64,000 bases of DNA from the NCBI GenBank assembly GCA_963827605.1, contig CAWHBK010000001.1, positions 62,001-126,000 of the forward strand, in the 5' to 3' direction. Below, piece by piece: positions 7,724 to 16,126 of the stretch. Below the pieces are notes generated by a model. It saw nothing but the letters and a program-made list of their open reading frames with translations. It did not search any database and was not told the origin of the DNA. Position 1 is the stretch's first letter; every line of letters begins with the position of its first letter. This stretch comes from DSYU01 sp963827605. GTDB lineage: Bacteria; Chloroflexota; Anaerolineae; Anaerolineales; Anaerolineaceae. Position numbers and translations under genes: made by a program.

Positions 7724-9213
7724 TTGGTTCCCGCCAGGCTCTCCGCATCGTCTTGGGTTGGAGTGCTTCCCGCGCGGTGCAATGCGAAGCTCACTTCGGG
7801 AAACTGCTCGGATGGCCCATCCAGCAGCGGCGCCGGTTGTCCCTTCAGGTGCTGATCAAAGAATGCCAGTGTATAGGCATCCAGGATGCGGTTGGCCCGG
7901 TTCCCATCGATCGGTCCGAGAATCCCCAACCACTGCATCAAGGGCGAATAGTACGCGGCATCGGAAAAATTACTGTGAAACATGCCGGGCACCAGCACCA
8001 GGTAGCCGTCTCCCGGCAGGTTCTCAAACACCGACCGCATCGTGTATTGCGTTTCATCGATGCTTCCCGGATACCAGCCTTCCAATTTCATCCATTTCGC
8101 CTCCCGGCTGATGAACATGGTGGGCTGCTGCAAACCACCCTGGACAACATCGTCGGGCATTTGCACATCCATCGCCAGGAACGCTTGAAGCCGCGGGTCC
8201 CGGTAGCAGGCTTCCGCGCCAACCAGCCCACCCAGGGAGGGCCCAAACATGCCCATGCGCTGCAGGTCCAACCGCCCGGTCAGGACGCCGTTCGGATCGG
8301 CCTGGTTCAGGACCGTCAGTTGATCCACCGTGAAGCTTACATCCTGCGCGAGATAGGGAACAACGACGGTATCAAAGAATTCGAGATCGGCCGGAAAACC
8401 ACCCGAAGGCCCGGGCAGCAAGCGGGGATCGATGGTGACCAGCCGCCCATCCGGGAACACCACGCCGCTGGAAGCATAGGGGGAATCGATCGCCGCGACG
8501 ATGTAGCCGTGCGATACCATCTCCTCAAACATGCGCGTGCTCTCCTGGCGAAATCCGCCGCGACCGGCTGAAAAAATCAGCACCGGATCGCTTGACTGGC
8601 CTGCCGCAGGAGCAGCGGGGATGGCATGGGTTTTCACGTATTGGAGCTGATCCAGGAAAAGCCCCGGCAGATGGATCATGCGCGCCAGCGGCGCAAGGGC
8701 GCGCGCATCCGGAATGTACGAGGCGCGTGGCGCGGATGGAGCATCGACCGCCGGATACCAGATTTGCACCACCAGCTCGCGGCGGTCATCTGTGGCAGCT
8801 GTGAACATCTCCGGTCGGTCACGGTCGACCCAGTGGTAGGTCAGCGTGCCAATCGCATACGGCCCGGTCGGCTGCGGGAGGTGGAACACTGGGAATACCA
8901 GCGGCAGTCCCGTGGAGATTGCCAGAAGGAGGATACGCAATGCCATCAACGGAATGCGGATCCAGAGTCTTCCAGCGTCAAGGCCCGCTGGCGCAGCGAT
9001 CTGTGCCAGCCAGACCAGGCAGAACAGCCCGGCCAGCACATACGCCGGGATCATCTGCCAGCGCGAGCCTTCCACCAGCACTTGCACAATGGCAGCCAGC
9101 AGCGCCGCCGGGGCGAACAGGCGCATCCAGCGCACAGAAGCGGGCAGCGGGACTACCCGGCTGAAGAAGGCCAGAAAATCGGCAATCAGTAAAAGAATTT
9201 CAAAGGGTCTCAT
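7576..9213 (-). CDS. Platelet-activating-factor acetylhydrolase-like alpha/beta hydrolase, membrane-anchored
   Basis: An N-terminal region of four to five hydrophobic helices (about residues 1-110) is followed by an alpha/beta hydrolase domain. The nucleophile elbow GPSLGG lies near residue 320. A preceding YIVAAIDSPYASSG block and a later PGMFHSNFSDAAY block supply plausible acid/His positions. This matches the PAF-acetylhydrolase/dienelactone hydrolase type, which cleaves short acyl groups from phospholipids or other esters. The last ~55 residues after SLAGTKW are out of frame; the true continuation is the META domain (7376-7723). ATG at 9213 has an upstream AGAGGAA site. The large antisense open frames here are codon-bias artefacts. 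Confidence 0.85.
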   Translation of the reverse strand: MRPFEILLLIADFLAFFSRVVPLPASVRWMRLFAPAALLAAIVQVLVEGSRWQMIPAYVLAGLFCLVWLAQIAAPAGLDAGRLWIRIPLMALRILLLAISTGLPLVFPVFHLPQPTGPYAIGTLTYHWVDRDRPEMFTAATDDRRELVVQIWYPAVDAPSAPRASYIPDARALAPLARMIHLPGLFLDQLQYVKTHAIPAAPAAGQSSDPVLIFSAGRGGFRQESTRMFEEMVSHGYIVAAIDSPYASSGVVFPDGRLVTIDPRLLPGPSGGFPADLEFFDTVVVPYLAQDVSFTVDQLTVLNQADPNGVLTGRLDLQRMGMFGPSLGGLVGAEACYRDPRLQAFLAMDVQMPDDVVQGGLQQPTMFISREAKWMKLEGWYPGSIDETQYTMRSVFENLPGDGYLVLVPGMFHSNFSDAAYYSPLMQWLGILGPIDGNRANRILDAYTLAFFDQHLKGQPAPLLDGPSEQFPEVSFALHRAGSTPTQDDAESLAGTKWRPGVFRQAGPGEHPCWQVRPSRWRSMPRDRPPVQPDAIATARHMKCS

Positions 9214-9247
9214 TTTATTCCTCTACGAGAATGTATTTCGGGGTCGA

Positions 9248-9748
9248 TCAACTCCCGCTTTCCAATTTCATATAACCGAGCAGTTTCCACAGCCGGCGCA
9301 TGAAATCATGGGAGAAGTCCGGTTTCAAGAATTGGGCCGGGCATGAGCCGGGGATCACCGCGATGCCATTCGCCCGGCACAGCTCCACGGCAGAAGGTGA
9401 GACACTGGTAGTGCCGGCAGATAACCCGGGTTTGACCCCCATCTGGCAGTGCATCCACACATACTTGATCCCCAGATCCACGCACTGCTGGGCGATCGCT
9501 TCGCTGACTTTAGGGCTGGTCAGCATAAAGACGGCATCCGGTTTCTCCGGGATCGATTTCAGGTCGGGGTAGCACGGGCCGCCATCAAAGGTGGACAATC
9601 GCGGATTGACTGCATAAACCGTATACCCATTTTCCTTAAACTTTCGGTAATTGAGGTTACAGCCCGTTTCGCGCCGGTCGGATACCCCCACCACCGCGAT
9701 GCGCTTTTGGGCAAGAAAGTCTTGAACAAGCTGGTCTATGGTTTTCAT
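9248..9748 (-). CDS. CoA-binding protein (YccU-type Rossmann domain)
   Basis: A 166-residue single-domain protein of the CoA_binding_2 family. The N-terminal KRIAVVGVSDRRETGCNLNY forms the beta-alpha-beta nucleotide loop, followed by VYAVNPRL, then AVFMLTSPKVS, and a C-terminal block with a conserved cysteine (VIPGSCPAQFL). Such proteins bind coenzyme A, but their cellular role is mostly unassigned. The ATG at 9748 is preceded by GGAGGAATCTC. It is 16 bases from the cytochrome gene stop, on the same strand. Confidence 0.88.
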   Translation of the reverse strand: MKTIDQLVQDFLAQKRIAVVGVSDRRETGCNLNYRKFKENGYTVYAVNPRLSTFDGGPCYPDLKSIPEKPDAVFMLTSPKVSEAIAQQCVDLGIKYVWMHCQMGVKPGLSAGTTSVSPSAVELCRANGIAVIPGSCPAQFLKPDFSHDFMRRLWKLLGYMKLESGS

Positions 9749-9764
9749 GAGATTCCTCCATTCG

Positions 9765-10595
9765 TTATTTTTGCGTTTTCTGTGTCTGAATACTTTGCAA
9801 GTACAGCCAGAGCGCAGACAATTCCGTATCGGTCATTTCCCCGTAGGTTTTCAAGGGCATTGCTGGGGTGAGCTTTTTCCCATCCGGTAATATGCCGGTT
9901 TGCAGCGCGCGGACAAAGTCCGTCTGGGTCCAGCCTTTTACTTTGCCAGCCAGACTCGTGCTGTGGCACGCCCTGCAGTCCGCAAACAGGTACCGGCCAT
10001 AATCGACCGTGGCGCCAGGCGCTGGGTCTGCTAGGCGCGGCATGGTTTGGTCCGTCATTTTGGCCGCCGGGATATACAGCCCAACCGCGGGGGCGAGGGC
10101 GCTAAGCGGCCCATACTGGCTTGCCGGGTATTTTGCATCAACCGGCGGAATCTGTTTCAGATACGCGATTAAATCCCCCAGATCCTTGTCGCTCAGAACT
10201 GCGTAGTTGTTCATGAAGATGGTGGCGTGCCCGTCTGGCTCGATGCCATACCGGATGGTGTGGATCCAATCTGTGTCACTGTAGGATGCACCAACGCCAC
10301 CCTTCCCAGAAGTCAGGTTAGCGGCTGGGATCGTTCCGATGAAAGGATCGTCGCTCAGCATCTTGCCGCTCAAATCCTCCCCATGGCACTTGGTGCAGGC
10401 CCAAATGGTGGCGATGTGTTTGCCGCTGGTGACGGCATCCGGGCTGGTGGGAATTGCAATGGTTTCTACTGGAATGTCTGGATAGGTCTGGGTGAGCGTT
10501 TTCATGCCGCCGGGATACAGCAGAACACCAGCCAGCAGCGTAGATCCGATGAATCCACCCAACAGAATACCCGTCCATTTGAAGAATTTTTTCAT
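9765..10595 (-). CDS. Di-haem c-type cytochrome, membrane-anchored
   Basis: A 276-residue protein with an N-terminal transmembrane/signal anchor (WTGILLGGFIGSTLLAGVLLY) and two haem c attachment motifs, CTKCH near residue 70 and CRACH near residue 203. Each is followed by a Met-containing segment that could supply the sixth ligand (MNNY, TPAMPLKTYG). The organisation is that of a tandem cytochrome c electron carrier facing the outside of the cytoplasmic membrane. ATG at 10595 is used, since AGGAG is six bases upstream; a GTG one codon earlier is too close. No oxidase or dehydrogenase partner is adjacent. Confidence 0.9.
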   Translation of the reverse strand: MKKFFKWTGILLGGFIGSTLLAGVLLYPGGMKTLTQTYPDIPVETIAIPTSPDAVTSGKHIATIWACTKCHGEDLSGKMLSDDPFIGTIPAANLTSGKGGVGASYSDTDWIHTIRYGIEPDGHATIFMNNYAVLSDKDLGDLIAYLKQIPPVDAKYPASQYGPLSALAPAVGLYIPAAKMTDQTMPRLADPAPGATVDYGRYLFADCRACHSTSLAGKVKGWTQTDFVRALQTGILPDGKKLTPAMPLKTYGEMTDTELSALWLYLQSIQTQKTQK

Positions 10596-10661
10596 CACAA
10601 GCTCCTTATTGAAAGGATCCGTCCATCCGTGGATCCATGGTTTGAGGGAAAAGCCTCTGGA

Positions 10662-11115
10662 TCATTCGGAAAGTGGCCCCAGGATTTCGACCTTGTACCT
10701 GGCTGCTGCCGCCTCCGCTTCTAAACAGGCAATAGAGTCAGCCTGTTCCCGAACGAACTGGTCAAAACCCGCGGGAAGGGTCAGGTAGAAAATTCGCGCA
10801 GGCTCATCGCCTTCCACGCGAAACCCGTGCGGGATGTCCCGCGGCTGAAAGAAGAAAGAACCAGCTTGCCGCTGCCATTTTTTCGCTGCCCCAAAAGAAG
10901 GTCAGCCGGCCCTCCAGCACGTACACAGCTACATCTTCGGCATAATGGATGTGCAGCGGGGTAGCGTAACCCGGCGAGCACGTCACCGCAAACAGGTTGA
11001 ACGCGCTGCCTGTTTGGTCCGCGCGAGCCAAGACTTTGATATGGGCACCGAACGATTGGAGAGTTTGACCTTCCTCCGGGCGGAGCGCATAGGGTGTGGG
11101 TTTCAAGTACGCCAT
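10662..11115 (-). pseudogene. Cupin-domain protein interrupted by one extra A in a homopolymer
   Basis: The first frame (10804-11115) gives a cupin core with the metal-binding HIHYAED motif and VLEGRLTFFWG, then goes out of phase after GSEK. Removing one base from the six-T run at 10878-10883 (A6 on the coding strand) restores a complete ending through QAGSFFFQPRDIPHGF and GDEPARIFYLTLP to a TGA at 10662-10664. The intact protein would be about 150 residues, a normal single-domain cupin. The adjacent regulator gene is divergent. The single repairable insertion is equally consistent with a sequencing error or a recent mutation. Confidence 0.8.
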
Positions 11116-11235
11116 CCTGTCATTCCCTTTCCTTACCTGCCAGTATTAAACTGCGCCAGGGTGTGGTCCGGGTAACATCCAGGTGTTACAAAATGTGTTA
11201 TAAAAAGGGCGACAGATACGAAAGCGGGGTGTGTA

Positions 11236-13836
11236 ATGGAAACGTTTGGCGAATGGCTTCGGCAGCAGCGGGATCGATTGCGACTGACCCGCAAGGAGTT
11301 TGCCGACCGGGTGGGCTGCTCGATTGCCTTGCTGCGCAAAATCGAAGACGGCGAGCGGCGCCCCTCCGCGCAAATCGCGGAATTGATCGCGAACAGTCTG
11401 GACATCCCTCCCGCGGAGCGCGCGACCTTTCTCAAAGTAGCGCGCGGCGAGCTGAGCGTGGCTCGTCTCCCCGCCGCGCCGGGGTCTGGCGAAGCACCCG
11501 CCATTTCCCGCAGCTATCTCCCAATATTGCCTACGCCATTGATTGGCCGCCAGCAGGAAGTGCCGGAGCTCAGCCAGCTCCTGCTGGATCCGCAGTGCCG
11601 CCTGCTAACCCTGGTGGGTTCCGGCGGAATGGGGAAAACCCGCCTGGCGATCGCGGTTGCGGAACACGTGCAAGATACCTTTGCAGACGGCGTGTTCTTC
11701 GCACCGTTTACCACGATCACCTCAACCCGTTATATCGTTCCGGTGATCGCCGACACAGTCGGGTTTGCCTTTGAAAACGCCAGCCGTTCCGATCCCAAAG
11801 TGCAGTTGTTCCATTATCTTCAAGAGAAACAGGTATTGATCATCACCGATAACCTCGAACAGTTGCTAGCCGAGCCGGGGATCGAGCTGCTGGCGGAGCT
11901 GCTGGCAGCCGCGCCACGGGTGAAACTGCTGGCGACCTCCCGCGCATCCCTGGGGCTGCAGGAGGAATGGGTGTATGAAGTCCGGGGGCTGCCGGTTCCA
12001 GATGGCATGTACGGAGAGGACGGTACGAAAGATACCGCGGTAAAAGATACCGCGGTAAAAGATACCGCGGTCGAATTGTTCCTGCAGCGCGCCAGGCGGG
12101 CGCAGGTAGGGTTTTCTGCCACGCCGGCGGAATACCCAGCTATTGTTCGCATCTGCCAGCTGGTGGATGGCATGCCGCTGGGCATTGAACTGGCAGCAAC
12201 CTGGGTGCGGACGCTGTCCTGTGCAGAGATCGCGCAAGAGATCGAGCGCGGGCTGGATTTCCTGAGCGGACAGGCGCGTGACCTCCCGGCCCGCCACCGC
12301 TCCATGCGCGCGGTCTTTGACCATTCGTGGAAACTGCTCACGGAAGAAGAGCAGGGCATCCTGCGCCAGATGTCTGTATTCCAGGGAGGGTTCGGGCGCG
12401 AAGCTGTTGAAATCGTGGCCGGCGCAACCCTTTCCGTGCTTTCCAGCCTGGTGACGAAATCCTTTCTCCGGCGCAGCGGTGCGGGGCGCTATGACCTGCA
12501 TGAGCTTGTCCACCAGTTTACCGTTGAACGGATGGCCGGTAGTGCCGAAGAGCAGGCTGCCGCCCAGGAGCGCCATGCCAACTATTTCTTGAACGTTTTC
12601 CATCAGGCGGATGACCGGCTACATGGCGCCGCGCAGCGGGCGTCGCTCGCAGAACTGGCCGCAGAGATGGATAACTTCCGGGCAGCATGGAATTGGGCAG
12701 TCACGCACAGCGAATTCGCCTTCATCGAACCGGCCCTGCGGGCATTCTCCACGTTTATCGATATCCGCGGCTGGTACCGGGAAGGGCTTGACCTGCTGGA
12801 ACCTGCCGTTGCCAGGCTGGAGGAAGCCCAACAACATGCTGCTCCCGGCAGCGTAGCGCAGATAACCCTGGGCCATCTCCTGGCATGCCAGGGTTTGTTC
12901 TGCTACCGCCTGGCATGGCCTGAGCAGGCGGTAGCGAAGTTGGAGCGCAGCCTGGAAATCCTGCGACCACTGCAGGAGCCGCGCGTGTTGGTCGAAGCGA
13001 TCACCTTTCTCGGTCTGGTTCTGGAATTATCCGGGAAGTACGCCCGGGCGCTGGAGCTTTACGGAGAGGGGGAGGCAATTGCAAAGGCGATTGGCGACCG
13101 GTGGTTCGCGGCGCTGTGTCGGATCAGCCAGATCGATATGGGCGGGTTCATGCAGGGAACCATCGAGCCGGAAAATGCGTATGAACAATTCCAGTCAGCT
13201 ATAGCGGACCTGCGCGCCATCGGTGATACCCGCTTTACGGCGATCGGGCTGAACGCGCTCAGTCTGAGTGCATTAAGGATTGGTCGCTACGATGAAGCGC
13301 GCCGGGCACTCGAGGAAAGCATTGCGCTGGGGAGATCCATTGGCGATCGTTGGGGCCTGGGTTTTGCCTACCGGGGGCTGGGAATCATCGCCCAGACACA
13401 AGGGGCACATCTACAGGCCGTGGCGGAGTTTCGCACCAGCCTGGAAATCCTCACCGATCTCGGCGACCGCCAGGATGTGGCGCGGGTGCTGGCGGAAATG
13501 GGCCGCAGTGTTTTTGCCCTCGGAAAGGATGCCGAAGCCGGGCGCCTCTGGCGTGAGGCGCTGCGCATGGCGACCGAGACCAGCGGAACTTTTATCGTGC
13601 TGGAAGCCCTGGTTGGCCTGGCCTATTTACGGGCGAAGCAAGGGGATCCAGAACTTGCGCTGACGTATGTATCGATGGTATTGGGTCATCCCGCCATCAT
13701 CCAGGATACCCGTGAGCGCGCCAATGAATTGCGGCAAGAATTGGAAGCGCAAATCTCCATCCAGCATCGAGAAGCGGCGCTGGTACGGGCAACGCAGATA
13801 AACCTTGAGGCCGTAGTGAATGAGATCCTGCAGTAG
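11236..13836 (+). CDS. STAND regulator: XRE helix-turn-helix – NB-ARC ATPase – TPR
   Basis: An 866-residue signal-integrating regulator. An XRE-type helix-turn-helix (residues ~5-60, LTRKEFADRVGCSIALLRKIEDG) is followed by an NB-ARC/AfsR-like ATPase with Walker A GSGGMGKT at 128-135 and Walker B-like VLIITDNLE. TPR-like helical repeats fill the C-terminal half (for example LEIYGEGEAIAKAIGDRW-like and SLEILTDLGDRQDVARVLAEMGR units). Such proteins are held inactive until a ligand binds the repeat domain, then oligomerise. Near residue 265 there is a threefold KDTAV repeat encoded by 15-bp units. It is divergent from the cupin gene, with 120 bases between. The target genes are unknown. Confidence 0.88.
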   Translation: METFGEWLRQQRDRLRLTRKEFADRVGCSIALLRKIEDGERRPSAQIAELIANSLDIPPAERATFLKVARGELSVARLPAAPGSGEAPAISRSYLPILPTPLIGRQQEVPELSQLLLDPQCRLLTLVGSGGMGKTRLAIAVAEHVQDTFADGVFFAPFTTITSTRYIVPVIADTVGFAFENASRSDPKVQLFHYLQEKQVLIITDNLEQLLAEPGIELLAELLAAAPRVKLLATSRASLGLQEEWVYEVRGLPVPDGMYGEDGTKDTAVKDTAVKDTAVELFLQRARRAQVGFSATPAEYPAIVRICQLVDGMPLGIELAATWVRTLSCAEIAQEIERGLDFLSGQARDLPARHRSMRAVFDHSWKLLTEEEQGILRQMSVFQGGFGREAVEIVAGATLSVLSSLVTKSFLRRSGAGRYDLHELVHQFTVERMAGSAEEQAAAQERHANYFLNVFHQADDRLHGAAQRASLAELAAEMDNFRAAWNWAVTHSEFAFIEPALRAFSTFIDIRGWYREGLDLLEPAVARLEEAQQHAAPGSVAQITLGHLLACQGLFCYRLAWPEQAVAKLERSLEILRPLQEPRVLVEAITFLGLVLELSGKYARALELYGEGEAIAKAIGDRWFAALCRISQIDMGGFMQGTIEPENAYEQFQSAIADLRAIGDTRFTAIGLNALSLSALRIGRYDEARRALEESIALGRSIGDRWGLGFAYRGLGIIAQTQGAHLQAVAEFRTSLEILTDLGDRQDVARVLAEMGRSVFALGKDAEAGRLWREALRMATETSGTFIVLEALVGLAYLRAKQGDPELALTYVSMVLGHPAIIQDTRERANELRQELEAQISIQHREAALVRATQINLEAVVNEILQ
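12026..12070 (+). repeat. In-frame 15-bp tandem repeat inside the XRE/NB-ARC regulator
   Basis: Three copies of a 15-base unit (core GATACCGCGGT) encode KDTAV three times between the NB-ARC subdomains. The unit length keeps the frame. Similar 15-bp units occur in the HTH–NB-ARC–WD40 gene and near 17260. Confidence 0.85.
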
Positions 13837-13839
13837 GTT

Positions 13840-14259
13840 CGGATCGTGCGGGCAAAACGCCATAATTATCTTTAGAAAAGAATACCTGAAGTCTAGCATT
13901 TTGCCCGAGCAAACTGCGTTTGCTACAGTAATTCGCCGGATCTTTTCCAGCCAATGAGCCATCGCTTCGAGAACTTCGGTTGGAGTGTTGGCAAGCACGC
14001 CTGCACTACCCGAGACCACATGGTCCGCATTACCGGTTTCCTGGCCAGGGATGACATCCGCCAGAATCAGGGGAAGGCTGCACGCCAGCGCCTCGGAGAC
14101 GGTCAACCCGCCGGCTTTACCCAAAACGCAATCCGAAGCCCTCATAAAGGTTCCCATTTCTGAAACGAATTTATAGAGATGTGTTTCCAAGTGCCATTCC
14201 GTCTGCCGGCATCGTTGATAGAAGTCCCGGTCCCCGCCGGCGGCAATGACCAGCTGCAA
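13840..14259 (-). pseudogene. Truncated glycosyltransferase remnant (C-terminal GT28/MGDG-synthase-like half)
   Basis: The minus-strand reading contains a recognisable C-terminal nucleotide-sugar-binding half (VIAAGGDRDFYQR, DCVLGKAGGLTVSEALA, LILADVIPGQETGNA). It has no N-terminal acceptor domain; the sequence upstream of 14259 is non-coding. It resembles the intact plus-strand paralogue at 14905-16123 (compare LLVTKAGGLIISEGLAAGLPIFLIDYLPGQEEGN). The frame stays open into the convergent regulator gene to 13627, but that part does not look like protein-coding sequence. I read this as the remnant of an inverted duplicate. Confidence 0.75.
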
Positions 14260-14317
14260 ACGAACATATCTTTATTCTGTAACCATATAAAGGATATCAA
14301 CCAGAGCTTCTGCTGGC

Positions 14318-14470
14318 ATAAACCGAAAGTGCTATAAAAGCGCCATTCTTGCTCCCAAACTGGCTAGGATGATGTCTCTTTCATTAGGGAATTCGAAAAC
14401 CTGTCAGATCTGGAATGCCACTTTTATAGCACTTTGGATTCATGACAGCGCTTCACCGCAGAAGTAAGCT
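14318..14470 (+). promoter_or_regulatory. Palindromic promoter-like element, copy 1
   Basis: The right arm has CACTTT at 14419 and again at 14430 (11-bp period), then GGATTCATG, then exactly 20 bases to TAAGCT (14465-14470). The left arm (from 14321) carries the inverted CACTTT pair but lacks the full GATTCATG end. It points toward the acyltransferase/glycosyltransferase/patatin genes on the plus strand. See copies at 23338-23551, 31441-31520 and 35146-35256. Confidence 0.6.
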
Positions 14471-14495
14471 AGATGAAAAGGTAACGAAAGCGTGA

Positions 14496-14942
14496 AGAGC
14501 TGAACTGCTCAACCTAAACCAGCCTTTCTTCCAGATCTTTGGCTGGGAAAAGGGTGGGGAGATTTACGAGAAATTATTCCACGTGCGCTCCTGGAAACAC
14601 CTGATCCCCAATGGATCCGCACTCTACCGGGATGGATTTTCGATCAAGCATCTGCCAACCAATGATCCCGCCTACCTGGAACGCTGGCTTAAGGAAACGG
14701 TACGATCGGAAATCTGCCACTGGCTGATGATCCTGCCCTGCATTCTATTCTTCTTGTGAAACAGCGTGGCGCTTGGATGGATCATGGTGGCTTACACCTT
14801 CCTCAGCAACCTCGTGCCGATTATCCTGCATCGCTACAACAGCCCGCGCATGCACAAACTCCTAGCGCAATTAGAAAATAAACCGGTCAAGAAAGGTAAC
14901 CCCTATGTCCCCCAACAAGAACTTTCTCATTCTTACCTGTGA
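14496..14942 (+). pseudogene. CrtO-like acyltransferase pseudogene (truncated, internal TGA)
   Basis: An open reading phase without a usable start encodes the body of a glycosyl-4,4'-diaponeurosporenoate acyltransferase-like protein: FGWEKGGEIYEKLFHV, RSWKHLIPNG, HLPTNDPAYLERW, then EICHWLMILP. The next block, where the family normally has FFLWN, reads FFL-stop-N: a TGA at 14757-14759 replaces a probable TGG. After the stop the same phase continues the family pattern (GWIMVAYTFLSNLVPIILHRYN) to 14942, overlapping the next gene's start. The N-terminal membrane helix is missing. The family acylates sugar headgroups of membrane lipids, which suits the glycosyltransferase next door. Confidence 0.8.
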
Positions 14943-15720
14943 TTATGGCTTCGGCCATCGCAGCGCCGCGAATGCCATTGCCAAAGCCATGCAGTTACAA
15001 CACCCTCAGGACAGCACAACGGTCATTGTGAATCCCATTTCAGAGGAACCTGCTTCGCCGTTGTTGAAATTGACCGAACAGAATTATGACCAGCTGGTGA
15101 CCACCAATCCAAACTTTTACCGCTTCACTTATGAGATCAGCGATTCGCGCCCGGCCAGCGAGATCTTTGGAAACACAATGACCCTGGCGCTGTATCGCAA
15201 CGTGAAGCAGATCATCCAGAAAGTACACCCAAACGCGATCCTGAGCACCAACGAGATGTTTGGCGGACCAACCGGGGCAGTCATTCAGACGATGAAAGAG
15301 CGGCTGCCCTTCTACACGGTGGTCACCGACCTGGCTGATGTACATGCCAGTTGGTTCAACAATCATTCGGACAAGTTTTTCGTTGCTTCAGATATCGTGC
15401 GGGCGAAAGCCATTACCTGCGGCATTGATCCCCAAAAAATTTTCATCAGCGGTATCCCGGTCAACCCGGGTTTTGCCGCCCCCCATGCTGACAAACCTGA
15501 ACTGCGGCTCAAACTTAGCCTGGATCCGCAGTTACCGACCCTACTGTTTGTCGGCAGCCGGCGGGTGAGTGGTATTCTGGATCACCTGGCAGCACTGGAA
15601 AGCCTGGACATGCCTTTTCAGGTGGTTGTCATCAGCCGGTGGCAATCAAGAATTGTTCCGTCAAGCCATCCGGCGCAAGTGGAGCTTCCCAATTATTCAA
15701 ATCCACAATTACGTGACTGA
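14905..15720 (+). CDS. MGDG-synthase-like glycosyltransferase, N-terminal part
   Basis: First frame of a glycolipid glycosyltransferase of the MGDG synthase/GT28 group. It has the N-terminal acceptor-domain signature CDYGFGHRSAANAIAKAM, a NEMFGGPTG block, TVVTDLADVHASWFN and the start of the donor domain (LLFVGSRRVSGIL). After VVVIS it leaves phase. Deleting one C at 15636-15637 gives ISGGNQELF and joins the second frame directly, making one protein of about 405 residues ending at 16123. The protein would add a sugar to a membrane diacylglycerol-type lipid (inference). ATG at 14905 has an AAGAAAGG site upstream. Confidence 0.85.
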   Translation: MSPNKNFLILTCDYGFGHRSAANAIAKAMQLQHPQDSTTVIVNPISEEPASPLLKLTEQNYDQLVTTNPNFYRFTYEISDSRPASEIFGNTMTLALYRNVKQIIQKVHPNAILSTNEMFGGPTGAVIQTMKERLPFYTVVTDLADVHASWFNNHSDKFFVASDIVRAKAITCGIDPQKIFISGIPVNPGFAAPHADKPELRLKLSLDPQLPTLLFVGSRRVSGILDHLAALESLDMPFQVVVISRWQSRIVPSSHPAQVELPNYSNPQLRD

Positions 15721-16123
15721 CATGACGGACTATATGCTGTGCGCCGACTTGCTGGTGACCAAAGCGGGCGGTCTGATCATCTCGGAAGGGCTGGCCGCGG
15801 GGCTGCCCATCTTTCTGATCGATTACCTGCCCGGACAGGAAGAAGGGAATATGCGCTTTCTCCTGGATCATCAGGCCGGGGCAGTCGCAACAAGCCCAGA
15901 GGTATTGGCCGGGCTGGTCAATACCTGGTTCGGGCAAAATCCTGAAATCAGCCAGACAATCGCAGCCAACGCGCGCCGCTGTGGTCACCCGGACGCGGCG
16001 CTGGTCATCGCGGATGCACTCTGGCAGGCAGATGAGGTACAGATCCCGCAAACGCCGCAGCGCGTACCTTTTTTGGGCCAGCTTGGCCATATGGCAAAGC
16101 AACAGAAAAATATCGTGAGGTGA
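15638..16123 (+). CDS. MGDG-synthase-like glycosyltransferase, C-terminal part (shifted frame)
   Basis: Continuation of the 14905 gene after the one-base shift. It contains the UDP-sugar-binding end of GT28 enzymes: GGNQELF, HNYVTDMTDYMLCADLLVTKAGGLIISEGLA, then FLIDYLPGQEEGN. It ends three bases before the patatin gene, which implies co-translation. A stand-alone origin is unlikely because no ribosome binding site precedes it and the halves match one family. Confidence 0.85.
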   Translation, partial: GGNQELFRQAIRRKWSFPIIQIHNYVTDMTDYMLCADLLVTKAGGLIISEGLAAGLPIFLIDYLPGQEEGNMRFLLDHQAGAVATSPEVLAGLVNTWFGQNPEISQTIAANARRCGHPDAALVIADALWQADEVQIPQTPQRVPFLGQLGHMAKQQKNIVR

Positions 16124-16126
16124 AAA

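Noticed and set aside
7681..8571. A 296-codon plus-strand open frame inside the acetylhydrolase gene
   Set aside because: It is antisense to a gene with clear hydrolase motifs, and its product is His/Arg/Gln-rich with no family features.
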